A stretch of DNA of 64,000 bases from Vibrio sp. RE86 (GCF_013114545.1 NZ_VTXI01000001.1:1-64000), one strand, 5' to 3'; positions 1 to 8,726 are shown, counted from the first letter of the stretch. The notes: generated by a model from the letters alone, not told the origin. Translations and numbers: made by a program.

Positions 1-33
1 TGTCTTTAAATCTTGATGACGATTACGTTTCAT
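1..33 (-). CDS. 5' end of an unidentified gene, cut by the window edge
   Basis: Only the first eleven codons are present (MKRNRHQDLKT). The start is supported by a GGAG ribosome binding site six bases upstream of the ATG on the minus strand. The basic N-terminus does not let me name the product. A strong hairpin with a T-run lies in its leader about 22 bases before the start, which suggests that expression may be attenuated. The rest of the gene lies left of the window. Confidence 0.55.
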   Translation of the reverse strand, partial: MKRNRHQDLKT

Positions 34-48
34 GTTTTCTCCAGAGAC

Positions 49-72
49 AAAAAAGCCTCGCAATTGCGAGGC
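49..72 (-). terminator. Intrinsic terminator or attenuator in the leader of the edge gene
   Basis: A perfect palindrome GCCTCGCAATTGCGAGGC (55-72) is followed on the minus strand by TTTTTT. It lies between the Nudix gene (ending at 316) and the edge gene (starting at 33). Because it ends only about 22 bases before that ATG, there is no room for a promoter between hairpin and gene, so it must be in the leader transcript. Just upstream in the transcript is a second small hairpin, GCTGA-GAA-TCAGC (about 92-104). Confidence 0.7.
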
Positions 73-288
73 TCTATGAACGACTAAATGCTGATTCTCA
101 GCAGCTTCTTCTATATATCAAACATTCCCGACAAAAAAAATAATCCAAAACTTTATGCACAATCACCCTTCTATACGCCAACTATTTACTGATCGAACAC
201 CTTTACTCAGCAATATTTTGAATACGTAAATAGATCGTCTTGTAAGGACATCAAATAGTATCTTCTCGTGCGCGTGGCCTTCCCTCCG

Positions 289-303
289 CTTTACACTGTA
301 AAG
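289..303. other. parS2 centromere-like site 1
   Basis: CTTTACACTGTAAAG matches the chromosome-II parS consensus NTTTACANTGTAAAN of Vibrio at every fixed position. It lies 13 bases past the stop codon of the minus-strand Nudix gene. ParB2 encoded in this window is the expected ligand. Confidence 0.88.
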
Positions 304-315
304 CCAGCGGCTTCT

Positions 316-933
316 TTAATCACAGTAAACAGCTTTATCTGGGTGATTAAAATACTCAAACATCAACGTTATATCTTCAGGCAGGACTCGACCTTGTGAC
401 AGTGGCGGTAATCGCTTCGGAGAAAAGAAATCAATCTCTGAAACCTCAATATTAGGAGTCGCCTCACCAGAAACAAAATCGCAGAGAAAAAACATCTTAT
501 AGATATGGAACGGGTATTCAGGTTGATAGTCATGTTCAGCGCGATCTTTCACAGCCACAAGCCTTGGATTGTTGACGATAAAGCCGGACTCTTCCAACAC
601 TTCACGAACAACGCCTTGTTTGGCGGTTTCACACACATCTCCCCAACCACCGGGAAGTGTCCAACAATCGTCCTCGCGCTCTCTGACCAATAAAATTTTG
701 CCATCTTTGATGACACCTGCACGCAAATCAATTTTGGGGGTAGGATAACCAGACTCAGGAACAAATAGTTTCTCGACGACTTCGATTGGTGCGTCACTTA
801 AATGCGCGAACATCTGGTGCGCAATATCATCAAGTTGCTTGTAGCGCTCAAGGTCATACTTGTCATTACCGTAGGTCTCACCCGCTTGCGCGATGGCCTT
901 TATCTGTTTTGCCCAATTTAACCAAGGCTGCAT
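316..933 (-). CDS. Nudix hydrolase
   Basis: This 205-residue protein has a complete Nudix box at about residues 96-118 (G-x5-E-x7-REVLEESGF), so it should be a catalytically competent Mg-dependent hydrolase of nucleoside diphosphate derivatives. The exact substrate cannot be read from sequence. The first 60 residues form the extra helical N-terminal domain seen in a subgroup of bacterial Nudix enzymes linked to ADP-ribose-type substrates. The start follows AGGAGAG on the minus strand. It sits nine bases downstream of a sugar acetyltransferase gene in the same direction, so the two are probably cotranscribed. Translation ends just before a parS2 site. Confidence 0.92.
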   Translation of the reverse strand: MQPWLNWAKQIKAIAQAGETYGNDKYDLERYKQLDDIAHQMFAHLSDAPIEVVEKLFVPESGYPTPKIDLRAGVIKDGKILLVREREDDCWTLPGGWGDVCETAKQGVVREVLEESGFIVNNPRLVAVKDRAEHDYQPEYPFHIYKMFFLCDFVSGEATPNIEVSEIDFFSPKRLPPLSQGRVLPEDITLMFEYFNHPDKAVYCD

Positions 934-942
934 GTCACTCTC

Positions 943-1500
943 CTATTGATCAATCGGCTTTAGCACTCTGCATGGATTACCCGCAGCCACGACATTCGCA
1001 GGAATGTCTTTGGTGACAACACTGCCAGCACCAATCACACTATTTTCGCCAATTGTCACTCCAGGGCAAACAATCACGCCCCCACCCAACCAAACATTAT
1101 TGCCAATCGTAATTGGGGTTCCGAACTCTACGCCTTCTTCCACACGCCCTTTTACATCTAATGGGTGGCCTGCTGTATAGATCTGCACATTGGGAGCAAA
1201 CAGCACATTGTCACCTATGTGGACTTCTGCCACATCCAACACAACGCAGTTAAAGTTGGCGTAGAAGTTTTTACCCGCTTTGATATTCGAGCCATAGTCA
1301 CAGCGAAATGGAGGTTCAAGATACGCACCGTCTGAACTTGGAATCAAAATATTGATCGCCTCACGCCACTCATCAGTATCAGGAAGACTATTGTTTAACT
1401 TTTGCAGAGTCTTGCGACATTCAATACGCTCATTATAAAGTTCCTTATCCCAAGCATCATAAGGCTCTCCCGCAAGCATTTTCTCTTTTTCAGTTCTCAT
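943..1500 (-). CDS. Maltose/galactoside O-acetyltransferase family protein
   Basis: About 185 residues with the N-terminal MRTEKEKMLAGEPYDA segment typical of Maa/LacA/NodL enzymes, followed by left-handed beta-helix hexapeptide repeats (for example IGNNVWLGGGVIVCPGVTIG). These enzymes transfer acetyl from acetyl-CoA to a sugar hydroxyl in the cytoplasm. I start at the ATG at 1500, because this gives the family's normal length and N-terminus. A longer frame begins with TTG at 1569 and adds 23 unconserved residues. It probably forms an operon with the Nudix gene nine bases downstream. Acceptor sugar unknown. Confidence 0.9.
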   Translation of the reverse strand: MRTEKEKMLAGEPYDAWDKELYNERIECRKTLQKLNNSLPDTDEWREAINILIPSSDGAYLEPPFRCDYGSNIKAGKNFYANFNCVVLDVAEVHIGDNVLFAPNVQIYTAGHPLDVKGRVEEGVEFGTPITIGNNVWLGGGVIVCPGVTIGENSVIGAGSVVTKDIPANVVAAGNPCRVLKPIDQ

Positions 1501-1667
1501 GGCTCTTACCAAATTCCTAGAAGTTTGAAGTGAAATATCGCATAACACTGCCCTTTTGTGATTGCCCAAAGCTGGTAAATTATTGTGTCGTGCTGAGCAT
1601 CACTTTTTGTACGAATGAATCTTGCTCTGTCATCAGCGGCTTCTATTGTTTCGTTTGTTTTTATTTA

Positions 1668-2558
1668 CTACTCAATGACGTTTTCTAGCAGCTGGTCATA
1701 AAAGCATTTGGCTGCGGGTCCTGTTTTCGCCCCCTTTGGCAAAGTGATATGCAGTGGAACTTGATACTTATCGTTTTGCTCAATCTTCAATACTTTTAAC
1801 TGCCCGTGGTTCCTTTGTGTGATGATGTGCTCTGGTAAACGACAGAACCCTACACCTTGCTCAATCGCTCTAAAAGCATGATCAAAGTTATCGACGGTAA
1901 TCCTTTGATTCGCCTTTAACCAACCCACATTTTGTTCTCGCTTGTCTGCATCACTTGCCCCTAGGTCACGCACGACAACCTGAGTTTGAGTGGCAAAGTC
2001 AGCCATGCAGATATTCGGCTTGTGCGCGAGTGGATGATCGCTTGAAACCACAGGTAGCATACTGGTCATAGAAAAGGCTTGTGCAGGATAGTTCGTCACT
2101 GGCAAGGTAATGATTGCTATATCAGCTTGTTCATTAGTGACCATTTCTGTCGTTTTGCTCAAAGAGGTTTCCACCACTTGAATCGAGGTACTGTTGTTCA
2201 TTTTCAGGTAGCTCGCCATCGCCTTGTAGAGCAAGCTCGGATCACACAGGTGATCGATCGCGATAGTGATTTCGGATTCTACTCCCGCTGATATTTGCTG
2301 GCTGAGATCTTCGAGGTCTCTTGCTTGTTCTAACATACTGCCTGCACGGCGCAGCAAAGACTTCCCATGCTCAGTCACACTGGCTCGTTTGCCTTTGACT
2401 TCCACAAGCTTGACACCCAGCTGATCTTCAAGCTTTCTAATCGAGTAAATCAAAGTCGTATGGCTCTTATTGAGCGACACCGCCGCAGCTTGAATACTTC
2501 CCGCTTTGTGGACCTCTTGCAGAGTCAACCATTGTTCTAACGTACTTTTCAGCCTCAT
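1668..2558 (-). CDS. LysR-family transcriptional regulator
   Basis: A 296-residue regulator with an N-terminal winged helix-turn-helix (about residues 10-65, including KAGSIQAAAVSLNKSHTTL) and a C-terminal periplasmic-binding-protein-like effector domain. The ATG at 2558 has AGG seven bases upstream; a GTG one codon earlier is the only other possibility. It is divergent from the YdhR-like monooxygenase and membrane protein genes (2685 onward) with 126 bases between. By the usual LysR arrangement it likely controls them and itself, which is inference. The effector is unknown. Confidence 0.93.
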   Translation of the reverse strand: MRLKSTLEQWLTLQEVHKAGSIQAAAVSLNKSHTTLIYSIRKLEDQLGVKLVEVKGKRASVTEHGKSLLRRAGSMLEQARDLEDLSQQISAGVESEITIAIDHLCDPSLLYKAMASYLKMNNSTSIQVVETSLSKTTEMVTNEQADIAIITLPVTNYPAQAFSMTSMLPVVSSDHPLAHKPNICMADFATQTQVVVRDLGASDADKREQNVGWLKANQRITVDNFDHAFRAIEQGVGFCRLPEHIITQRNHGQLKVLKIEQNDKYQVPLHITLPKGAKTGPAAKCFYDQLLENVIE

Positions 2559-2684
2559 CACATACCTGTCAGTTTTTTAGACATATATGTGCAATATTAT
2601 GAACTTTTCTGTTCAATCTATACAGATAATAATCACTCCATCGAACGGCATTAGACGTTCACAGCACAAGATGGAGAACACAAA

Positions 2685-2987
2685 ATGAAATTACTACAAG
2701 TCGATTTTGAATATCACGGCCCAATGGGTGAAGCCATGTCTAACGCTTTAGTCGGTTTGGCTGAATCAATTAATCAAGAGCCAGGATTAATCTGGAAGAT
2801 TTGGACAGAGAGTGAGGCAGACAAATTAGGCGGTGGTGTTTATCTATTTGAAGATGAGGCTACGGCAAAAAACTATCTAGAAATGCATGCTGCTAGACTG
2901 AAAGAGATGGGCGTATCAGAGGTTCGTGGTGTCATTTTTGACGTGAATCAGCCTCTGACGGCGATTAATAACGGCCCTGTCGCTTGA
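2685..2987 (+). CDS. YdhR-like putative monooxygenase
   Basis: A 100-residue protein of the YdhR family, with a ferredoxin-like dimeric alpha/beta barrel fold (E. coli YdhR has a known structure but no established substrate). The sequence begins MKLLQVDFEY and keeps the family's GLIWKIWTE and GGVYLFED segments. GGAGA lies a few bases before the ATG. It is the first gene of a two-gene unit with a small membrane protein, divergent from a LysR gene. A role in oxidising a small aromatic or quinone-like molecule is only a family-based guess. Confidence 0.85.
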   Translation: MKLLQVDFEYHGPMGEAMSNALVGLAESINQEPGLIWKIWTESEADKLGGGVYLFEDEATAKNYLEMHAARLKEMGVSEVRGVIFDVNQPLTAINNGPVA

Positions 2988-2999
2988 TAAGGATTGCGT

Positions 3000-3371
3000 A
3001 TGAAAAACCGAAACTTTTTAACCCTGCATGGCGGAATCTACACCGCCTTTGCTATCGCGCTGTTTGTGCTACCAACGCTCATGTGGCCGATGTATGGCGT
3101 TGAGATAAACGATAAATACGCTTTGTTCTTATCCCAGCACACCAGCATCTTCCTAGGAGGGGTCGCTGCCGTCAGTTTGCTTCTGCGTAGCATTGACCAC
3201 AAACCAACGATGATACAGCTGCTTAAAGCCTTGCTCATCACCAACTTATTGGGCGTTGCCATAACAACATACGCAGGCATAACGGGTATTTTTGTTGGGT
3301 TCGGTTGGAGCGATCCTGCATTCTTTGCGCTATTAACCGCGCTCACCTACCGCCAGCTTAAGCAACAATAG
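3000..3371 (+). CDS. Small integral membrane protein, function unknown
   Basis: About 123 residues with four likely transmembrane helices. The ATG at 3000 follows AAGGA by seven bases and is preferred over an upstream TTG at 2994. It starts 12 bases after the YdhR-like gene and is almost surely cotranscribed with it. I recognise no catalytic motif. The pairing with a monooxygenase-fold protein and a divergent LysR regulator suggests a small stress or detoxification unit, but this is inference. Confidence 0.8.
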   Translation: MKNRNFLTLHGGIYTAFAIALFVLPTLMWPMYGVEINDKYALFLSQHTSIFLGGVAAVSLLLRSIDHKPTMIQLLKALLITNLLGVAITTYAGITGIFVGFGWSDPAFFALLTALTYRQLKQQ

Positions 3372-3477
3372 AGCTTTGCGCTTCACATTGAGGCGCAAAT
3401 CCCCCCTCGCCTTTCATTAATGATCTCAGTAGAATGCGCTCTCTTTTTCATCGAATGAGTAGAGATAGGCAGACGGT

Positions 3478-4725
3478 TTGCACACAGTAGAACAACTTAA
3501 GAATGGTGAGCTTAAAGGCATTCACAGACTAAAACTTTGCGAGCAGCTTACAGAGCTACCGAAAGATATTTTATCGCTGGCAGATTCGCTTGAGATTTTA
3601 GATCTCTCAGGCAATCAACTGACTGATCTACCAGATTGGTTGGCAGAACTACCGAAACTTAAGATTGTGTTCGCGTCGAATAACCGCTTTGACCACCTAC
3701 CTGACGTATTAGGTTGCTGCCCACAACTCGATATGGTGGGTTTCAAAGGCAACCAGATCGTCACAGTATCAGAGCAATCTCTGTCTCCAAATTTGCGCTG
3801 GCTAATCCTTACAGATAACCAAATTGAAGTTCTACCAGAGTCATTAGGTAACTGTACTCCAATGAGAAAGCTCGCACTGGCCGGCAACAAGATTCGCACA
3901 CTTCCGTACTCTTTCTCAAAGTTGACCAACTTAGAACTCGTTCGTCTATCGGCCAACCAACTCGACACCTTTCCGCAGGTGCTACTCGAACTGCCAAAGC
4001 TCGCGTGGATGGCATTTGCCGGTAACCCATTTTGTGAGCGATTAACGCTATCAGACAGCGTGCCTCAAGTCGCTTCAACAGCGTATTCTACCAATCATGT
4101 TCTTGGCCAAGGTGCTTCTGGCGTTATCTCACATGCCGATTGGCTCGATAACTCATTTGATTTTCCGCCACATGTTGCGATTAAAGTATTCAAAGGCGAA
4201 GTCACCAGTGATGGTTACCCTCAAGATGAGCTGCAAGCTTGCCTACAAACAGGTCAGCACGCTAACCTCGTTAAGTCTATCGCCCAAGTGAGTGAGCCAG
4301 ACTACCTTGCTTTGGTGATGGAGCTTATCCCAGAGAGTTACTACAACCTTGGTTTACCTCCAACGTTAGAAACTTGCTCACGCGATGTGTTCCATCCAGA
4401 CTTCGAGTTATCGATTGAACAAATCACCCACATTGTTAATCAAATGATGGATGTTTTTGAGCACATGCACAGTAACAAAGTTTGTCATGGTGACCTCTAC
4501 GCACACAACGTGTTGGTTAATGATGCTGGAGAGATGATCTTTGGCGATTTCGGCGCTGCGTCAGTGTATGGCTACCTAGATGAATCTCTGCAACGTGGAA
4601 TTCGACAAGTAGAAGCACGCGCACTATCGCACTTTATTGATGATCTCCTTTCGGTCTGTAAACCAAGAGAGAAACAAACCGCCGCGTATCAATCCTTACG
4701 TCAGCTCACCAAATTGACTGCGTAA
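3478..4725 (+). CDS. Leucine-rich-repeat protein kinase
   Basis: A 415-residue fusion of about six leucine-rich repeats (residues 20-190, with LDLSGNQLTDLPDWL-type units) and a compact eukaryotic-like kinase (about 205-415). Kinase motifs are all present: glycine loop LGQGASG, lysine K236 in VAIK, catalytic loop HGDLYAHN with D339 (HGD instead of HRD), and DFG with D357. The C-lobe is short. Homologous bacterial LRR-kinases begin with the same MHT segment, so the TTG at 3478 is accepted as the start although the ribosome binding site is weak. There is no signal peptide, so it is cytoplasmic. It is monocistronic, with a terminator 13 bases downstream. Target unknown. Confidence 0.9.
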   Translation: MHTVEQLKNGELKGIHRLKLCEQLTELPKDILSLADSLEILDLSGNQLTDLPDWLAELPKLKIVFASNNRFDHLPDVLGCCPQLDMVGFKGNQIVTVSEQSLSPNLRWLILTDNQIEVLPESLGNCTPMRKLALAGNKIRTLPYSFSKLTNLELVRLSANQLDTFPQVLLELPKLAWMAFAGNPFCERLTLSDSVPQVASTAYSTNHVLGQGASGVISHADWLDNSFDFPPHVAIKVFKGEVTSDGYPQDELQACLQTGQHANLVKSIAQVSEPDYLALVMELIPESYYNLGLPPTLETCSRDVFHPDFELSIEQITHIVNQMMDVFEHMHSNKVCHGDLYAHNVLVNDAGEMIFGDFGAASVYGYLDESLQRGIRQVEARALSHFIDDLLSVCKPREKQTAAYQSLRQLTKLTA

Positions 4726-4737
4726 TTGAACATCGAC

Positions 4738-4771
4738 AGCCCAGAGCACGTATTGTCCTCTGGGCTTTTTA
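4738..4771 (+). terminator. Intrinsic terminator after the LRR-kinase gene
   Basis: AGCCCAGAG (4738-4746) pairs with CTCTGGGCT (4758-4766) and is followed by TTTTT. Confidence 0.85.
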
Positions 4772-4819
4772 TTGAGACCTCTGCTAAGTTTTTAACACAA
4801 CCACCTTCAAGGATGTCAG

Positions 4820-5473
4820 ATGATAAATATGGACTTCACCCAACGCATTGCTATAGAGACTGAAGCCATGGAGTGGTTGGCCAGCCCTGCAAATGGTGTA
4901 TGGCGCAAACCGTTAGAGCGTCAGGACGCTGAATCTGGGCACACCACAAGCATTGTTCGATATGATCAGGGCTCTGCATTCAATACTCACCCACACCCAA
5001 TGGGCGAAGAAATTTTTGTCTTAGAAGGCGTGTTTTCTGATCAAAATGGCGACTACCCTGCCGGCACTTATCTTCGCAATCCACCCGGCAGCGAACATGC
5101 CCCTTTTAGCAATGAAGGCTGCGTGATCTTTGTTAAGCTGAATCAATTTGATGAACGAGATCTCAGCACTGTCAGGGTCAATACCACACAGACACCATGG
5201 CTTGACGGTATTGGCAACCTTAAGGTCATGCCGCTACACGATTTTGAGCATGAGCACGTTGCTCTGGTCAAATGGCCAGTGGGTGAAAGGTTCCAACCTC
5301 ACAAGCATTTTGGCGGTGAAGAGATCTTGGTTTTATCTGGGGAGTTCAAAGACGAGTATGGCTCATACCCTAAAGGTACCTGGATTCGAAGCCCTCATAT
5401 GAGTGAGCATTTCCCATTCGTTGAACAAGAAACAGTTATCCTAGTAAAAACTGGGCACCTTCCACTGCTTTAG
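4820..5473 (+). CDS. Two-cupin protein of the ChrR-like family
   Basis: A 217-residue protein made of two tandem cupin units similar to the cupin part of anti-sigma factor ChrR. Metal-ligand histidines are visible in both: THPHPMGEEIFVLEG (about residues 56-70) and QPHKHFGGEEILVLSG (about 157-172). It lacks the N-terminal zinc-binding anti-sigma domain of true ChrR and no ECF sigma factor is next to it, so it is not an anti-sigma factor by this evidence. AAGGA precedes the ATG at 4820; a second ATG lies three codons in. Likely a stand-alone metal-binding enzyme or sensor of unknown substrate. Confidence 0.85.
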   Translation: MINMDFTQRIAIETEAMEWLASPANGVWRKPLERQDAESGHTTSIVRYDQGSAFNTHPHPMGEEIFVLEGVFSDQNGDYPAGTYLRNPPGSEHAPFSNEGCVIFVKLNQFDERDLSTVRVNTTQTPWLDGIGNLKVMPLHDFEHEHVALVKWPVGERFQPHKHFGGEEILVLSGEFKDEYGSYPKGTWIRSPHMSEHFPFVEQETVILVKTGHLPLL

Positions 5474-5507
5474 CGGACAAACTAGGCACCCATTTCATGA
5501 GCTGGGA

Positions 5508-6239
5508 TTAACGGCCACCGGCAATATCAATGAAAGTGCCCGTTACGTAAGACGCTTGCTCAGACAAAAGCCACGCGATCGACTCTGCAACTTCTTGCGG
5601 CGTGCCTCCACGTTTTAATGGCAGCGTCGAGGCTAAACGGTCGACACGCTCAGGCTCTCCGCCATCAGCGTGCATCTCGGTATAAATACAACCTGGTCGC
5701 ACGCCATTCACTCGAATTCCCTGCCCCGCTAACTCCAATGACAAACCTTTAGTAATAGAATCCATCGCCCCTTTAGATGCCGCATAATCGATGTATTCGA
5801 ATGGCGCTCCGAGACGAGATGCCGCTGAGGAAACATTCACTATCGCACTTTTTGTCCCCGCTTGACGGATAAAGGCTTTGCAACATAGAAAGCAACTGAT
5901 GACATTGGCATTCATGACGGTTTGAAAACGTTCGAGCTCGATGTCACTCAACTGTGATTGGGTAAAAAGAATTCCTGCATTGTTAACCAAGTGCGTCACT
6001 GTGCCATAACGTTTACTCGTCGCTTCAAAGAGCGCTTCTACCTGTGACTCATCAGAAACATCCGCTTGGTAACAAAAGGCCTCGCCGCCGCGGTCAATAA
6101 TTTCATCGACGACCTGCTGAGCTCTATGATGCTGCGTTAAGTAGTTCACACAGACTTGATAGCCTTGTGACGCCAATAGCTTTGCAGTTTCTGCACCTAT
6201 TCCTCGGCTTGCACCGGTCACGATAACGGTTTTACTCAT
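5508..6239 (-). CDS. SDR-family NAD(P)-dependent oxidoreductase
   Basis: A 243-residue classical short-chain dehydrogenase. It shows the cofactor motif TGASRGIG near the N-terminus, NNAG at about residue 86, the catalytic serine in IVNVSSAAS, and Y-x3-K in YIDYAASKGAM. It resembles the glucose-dehydrogenase/YgfF group, but its substrate is unknown. AGGAT precedes the ATG. A LysR gene in the same orientation ends 33 bases upstream and may be cotranscribed or act as its regulator. Confidence 0.92.
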   Translation of the reverse strand: MSKTVIVTGASRGIGAETAKLLASQGYQVCVNYLTQHHRAQQVVDEIIDRGGEAFCYQADVSDESQVEALFEATSKRYGTVTHLVNNAGILFTQSQLSDIELERFQTVMNANVISCFLCCKAFIRQAGTKSAIVNVSSAASRLGAPFEYIDYAASKGAMDSITKGLSLELAGQGIRVNGVRPGCIYTEMHADGGEPERVDRLASTLPLKRGGTPQEVAESIAWLLSEQASYVTGTFIDIAGGR

Positions 6240-6270
6240 TTTTATCCTATCCGTTGGTAAAGTTAGTACT

Positions 6271-6285
6271 CTTTACAGTGTAAAG
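6271..6285. other. parS2 centromere-like site 2, overlapping a stop codon
   Basis: CTTTACAGTGTAAAG fits NTTTACANTGTAAAN perfectly. It encodes the last residues (FTL) and stop codon of the LysR gene on the minus strand, so the site is embedded in coding sequence. Confidence 0.88.
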
Positions 6286-7178
6286 CGCTCGGGTTCTTTC
6301 ATTTTCTCAGTACTGGCCAATAGACGTTCAACCAATAAGGTCAACGCTTTAGGTTGATATTGACGCTGCTTATAAACGATATGTGCTTCACGCACACTAC
6401 GCTGGTATTGAGGCAGAACACGAACAACATTCATCCCTTCATGCACATGACGAAACGGCAAAGAGGCGACCCCTAGCCCTTTTTCAACCACGCCGCAGAG
6501 AGCAAAAATATCGTTAATGACTAGCTTAGGGCTGACCTTTATAACATCAACAAGGGCCTCTTGCTCATAGATTGAGAGCTTATTGGTGTGATCCACACTG
6601 ACCCAGTCAAGCTGAGTTAACTTCTCTAGAGTGTCGACTTCACCGACTTTGGCAAGGTACTCTGGGCTGGCAAAAAAACCATGACGCGCTTTAAACAGGG
6701 GTCTTGCGATCATCTCATCCATATCTTCTAAATCGAAGGTGATCAGTAGATCGCGATCAGTTTGTGGGATCACTTGTTGCTGACTCAGAATGAGATCAAG
6801 TGACACCTTGGGGTAATCAGCCAAAAACTGTTCCACGACTTCTCCGACGAAGGCGCGATAAAAGTTATGTGGGATGGCGAGTTTAATTTTCCCCGAGACT
6901 TCTTGGTTGTCAGAGAGCATTTGAGAAAAGCCACTCTCAATCGATTCCATACCACTACGAAGCGCCTCAAACGCTTCTAAGCCACTTTGTGTTGCGACCA
7001 GCTCTCTGCCTTTCTTTTCCAGCAAGCGGGTATTCAGGCGTTGTTCTAGAGCGGATAAACGACGTGACATGGTGGAAACAGGTAAGTGCAACTTCTTAGA
7101 TGCCGCGAGAAGAGAGCCTTCTTCAACCACACTACAAAACAAATAGAGATCATCAATGTTTCCAAATATGGAACTCAT
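6273..7178 (-). CDS. LysR-family transcriptional regulator
   Basis: About 301 residues. The N-terminal helix-turn-helix spans roughly residues 10-60 (VVEEGSLLAASKKLHLPVST) and a ligand-binding domain follows. I start at the ATG at 7178 because AGGA lies eight bases upstream; a GTG at 7205 would add nine residues without a better ribosome site. The gene is divergent from the DUF2798 gene (7261) and precedes the SDR gene, so either may be its target. Its 3' end contains a parS2 site. Confidence 0.92.
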   Translation of the reverse strand: MSSIFGNIDDLYLFCSVVEEGSLLAASKKLHLPVSTMSRRLSALEQRLNTRLLEKKGRELVATQSGLEAFEALRSGMESIESGFSQMLSDNQEVSGKIKLAIPHNFYRAFVGEVVEQFLADYPKVSLDLILSQQQVIPQTDRDLLITFDLEDMDEMIARPLFKARHGFFASPEYLAKVGEVDTLEKLTQLDWVSVDHTNKLSIYEQEALVDVIKVSPKLVINDIFALCGVVEKGLGVASLPFRHVHEGMNVVRVLPQYQRSVREAHIVYKQRQYQPKALTLLVERLLASTEKMKEPERFTL

Positions 7179-7260
7179 AGTTCTAATCCTGCTTATTTTT
7201 TTCACTATTGGTTAGTTATATCCTTATTTACAACAAAACAACAGCCGAGGAGGACATATT

Positions 7261-7497
7261 ATGAGCCGCAGACACTTTTGGATTTCCGCTCTCCTTTCAT
7301 CATTTACTATGGCAGTGATCATGTCAGGTCTAATTTCAGGCTATAAGCTAGGATTCAGCAGCGTATGGCCCTCAGTATGGCTAGACAGTTTTCTGCTCGC
7401 CTGGCCTGCTGCGATCACGCTAAACCTGACGGTATTACCCCAAATTCGTAAGCTATCTAACTGGCTTGCTGGGTCAGAGTCTGTTTCGCAGGCATAA
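7261..7497 (+). CDS. DUF2798 family small membrane protein
   Basis: A 78-residue protein with two predicted transmembrane helices (about 8-28 and 40-60), matching the DUF2798 pattern in which a conserved W-x2-A-W-x-x-A/P segment lies in the second helix (FLLAWPAAI). The GAGGAGG ribosome site before the ATG at 7261 is strong. The gene is monocistronic and divergent from a LysR gene 82 bases away, which is a plausible regulator. Function of the family is not known. Confidence 0.85.
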   Translation: MSRRHFWISALLSSFTMAVIMSGLISGYKLGFSSVWPSVWLDSFLLAWPAAITLNLTVLPQIRKLSNWLAGSESVSQA

Positions 7498-7528
7498 AAA
7501 AACCGAGCCATTGAGCTCGGTTTTTTTT
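7496..7528. terminator. Bidirectional intrinsic terminator
   Basis: ACCGAGC (7502-7508) pairs with GCTCGGT (7515-7521), with an A-run on one side and eight T on the other. It serves both the DUF2798 gene and the convergent YebC-family gene. Confidence 0.9.
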
Positions 7529-7541
7529 GATAACTGTGTAA

Positions 7542-8258
7542 TTACAGTTCAGCGTTATGGTAAACCTGCTGAACATCATCACAATCATCTAGCATGTCTA
7601 AGAACTTCTGGAACTTCTCAGCATCTTCGCCCGCAACTGGAGTGTGCGTTTGAGGTACGAAAGTAATCTCTTCCACATCCATAGTTAGGTCAGGGTATGC
7701 AGTGTTAAGCGCAGTCTTAGTCTTGAAGAACTCTGTGTGAGGTGCGAATACAGTGATAACACCGTCTTCTAGCTCAACGTCAGTTACGTCTACGTCTTCC
7801 ATCATTAGCGTTTCTAGAATTGCTTCGTCATCATCGCCTTTGAACTGGAATACTGCTTGGTGATCGAACATGTGAGATACAGCGCCTTCAACACCGATCT
7901 TCGCACCACATTTCACGAAGCACTGACGTACGTCTTGGAAAGTACGGTTGCCGTTGTCAGTCAGACAGTCAACGATAACGCTTGTGCCACCAGGGCCAAA
8001 GCCTTCGTAACGTGCTGGTGCGTAGTCTTCACCGCCACCACCGTTTGCTTTATCGATCGCTTTGTCGATAACGTGTGCAGGAACTTGGTCTTTTTTCGCT
8101 TTAGCAATCAGGTGCTTAAGCGAAAGGTTCATATCTGGGTCTGAACCGCCATTTTTCGCGCACATGTAAATTTCTTTACCGTACTTGGAATAAACTTTAA
8201 TTTTTGCGCCTGCAGTTTTCGCCATCGAGGCTTTGCGCACTTCAAAACTTCTTCCCAT
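7542..8258 (-). CDS. YebC/PmpR (TACO1) family protein, YeeN type
   Basis: A 238-residue protein of the YebC/TACO1 family in its YeeN-like version (N-terminal [19 protein letters not shown] rather than the MAGHSKW of housekeeping YebC). Family features include the [17 protein letters not shown] and [19 protein letters not shown] segments. Family members are described both as DNA-binding regulators and, more recently, as translation factors acting at the ribosome on difficult (proline-rich) motifs. Which role applies here cannot be told. The gene is terminated by the shared hairpin just downstream. Confidence 0.93.
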   Translation of the reverse strand: MGRSFEVRKASMAKTAGAKIKVYSKYGKEIYMCAKNGGSDPDMNLSLKHLIAKAKKDQVPAHVIDKAIDKANGGGGEDYAPARYEGFGPGGTSVIVDCLTDNGNRTFQDVRQCFVKCGAKIGVEGAVSHMFDHQAVFQFKGDDDEAILETLMMEDVDVTDVELEDGVITVFAPHTEFFKTKTALNTAYPDLTMDVEEITFVPQTHTPVAGEDAEKFQKFLDMLDDCDDVQQVYHNAEL

Positions 8259-8352
8259 CGGGATGTTCTCTCTAATTCAATTTAACGCGAAGGATTTTAG
8301 CAAAAAGCGAGAGCTTTTCAATTTCTCACCTTTACAGAGGAAATGGCTCGCA

Positions 8353-8562
8353 TCAGGCGACGCCCATTACTCGCTTATATTTGTCTACAGATTCTAAAAA
8401 CAACGCCTTTTCTTCTTCATCAACAATTTTCGCTGCTTCCTGATCTATCTCGTCAGGAACGGCTTTGGCCTCACGGAGTTTCCAAACCAAAAAGGACGCT
8501 TGTTTATCAAGTTCGATTTTGTTCTTCTCACTAGCAGGCAGCGTAGATAGGTTGATCGACAT
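8353..8562 (-). CDS. Small conserved vibrio protein, possibly DUF3283
   Basis: A 69-residue, highly charged, soluble protein beginning MSINLSTLPASEKNKIELDK and ending in YKRVMGVA. I take the ATG at 8562; an upstream in-frame start at 8631 would add a hydrophobic stretch unrelated to the rest. From memory it resembles the DUF3283 proteins of vibrios, which have no assigned function; I could not verify this. The gene lies alone between two other short minus-strand genes. Confidence 0.65.
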   Translation of the reverse strand: MSINLSTLPASEKNKIELDKQASFLVWKLREAKAVPDEIDQEAAKIVDEEEKALFLESVDKYKRVMGVA

Positions 8563-8675
8563 ACTAAAGCTCAAATCTGTAAAAATATGGAGGGAGAATA
8601 TACCACACAAGAGCGCAATGTAGAGTAACAATCGAGTCTTGCGTCGCGGAATAGATCAAAAAAAGATTAAAAATA

Positions 8676-8701
8676 AAGGGTGGCTTTCCCAGGCCACCCT
8701 T
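8676..8701 (-). terminator. Intrinsic terminator
   Basis: GGGTGGC (8678-8684) pairs with GCCACCC (8693-8699). The minus strand continues into an AT-rich, T-rich tract, so it ends the transcript of the small gene at 8727-8924. Confidence 0.8.
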
Positions 8702-8726
8702 CAGTATTCAGTTTAGTAAGTCGGGA

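Noticed and set aside
1501..1569. Longer N-terminus of the acetyltransferase from a TTG start at 1569
   Set aside because: The extra 23 residues are not part of the family and the ATG at 1500 gives the standard length.
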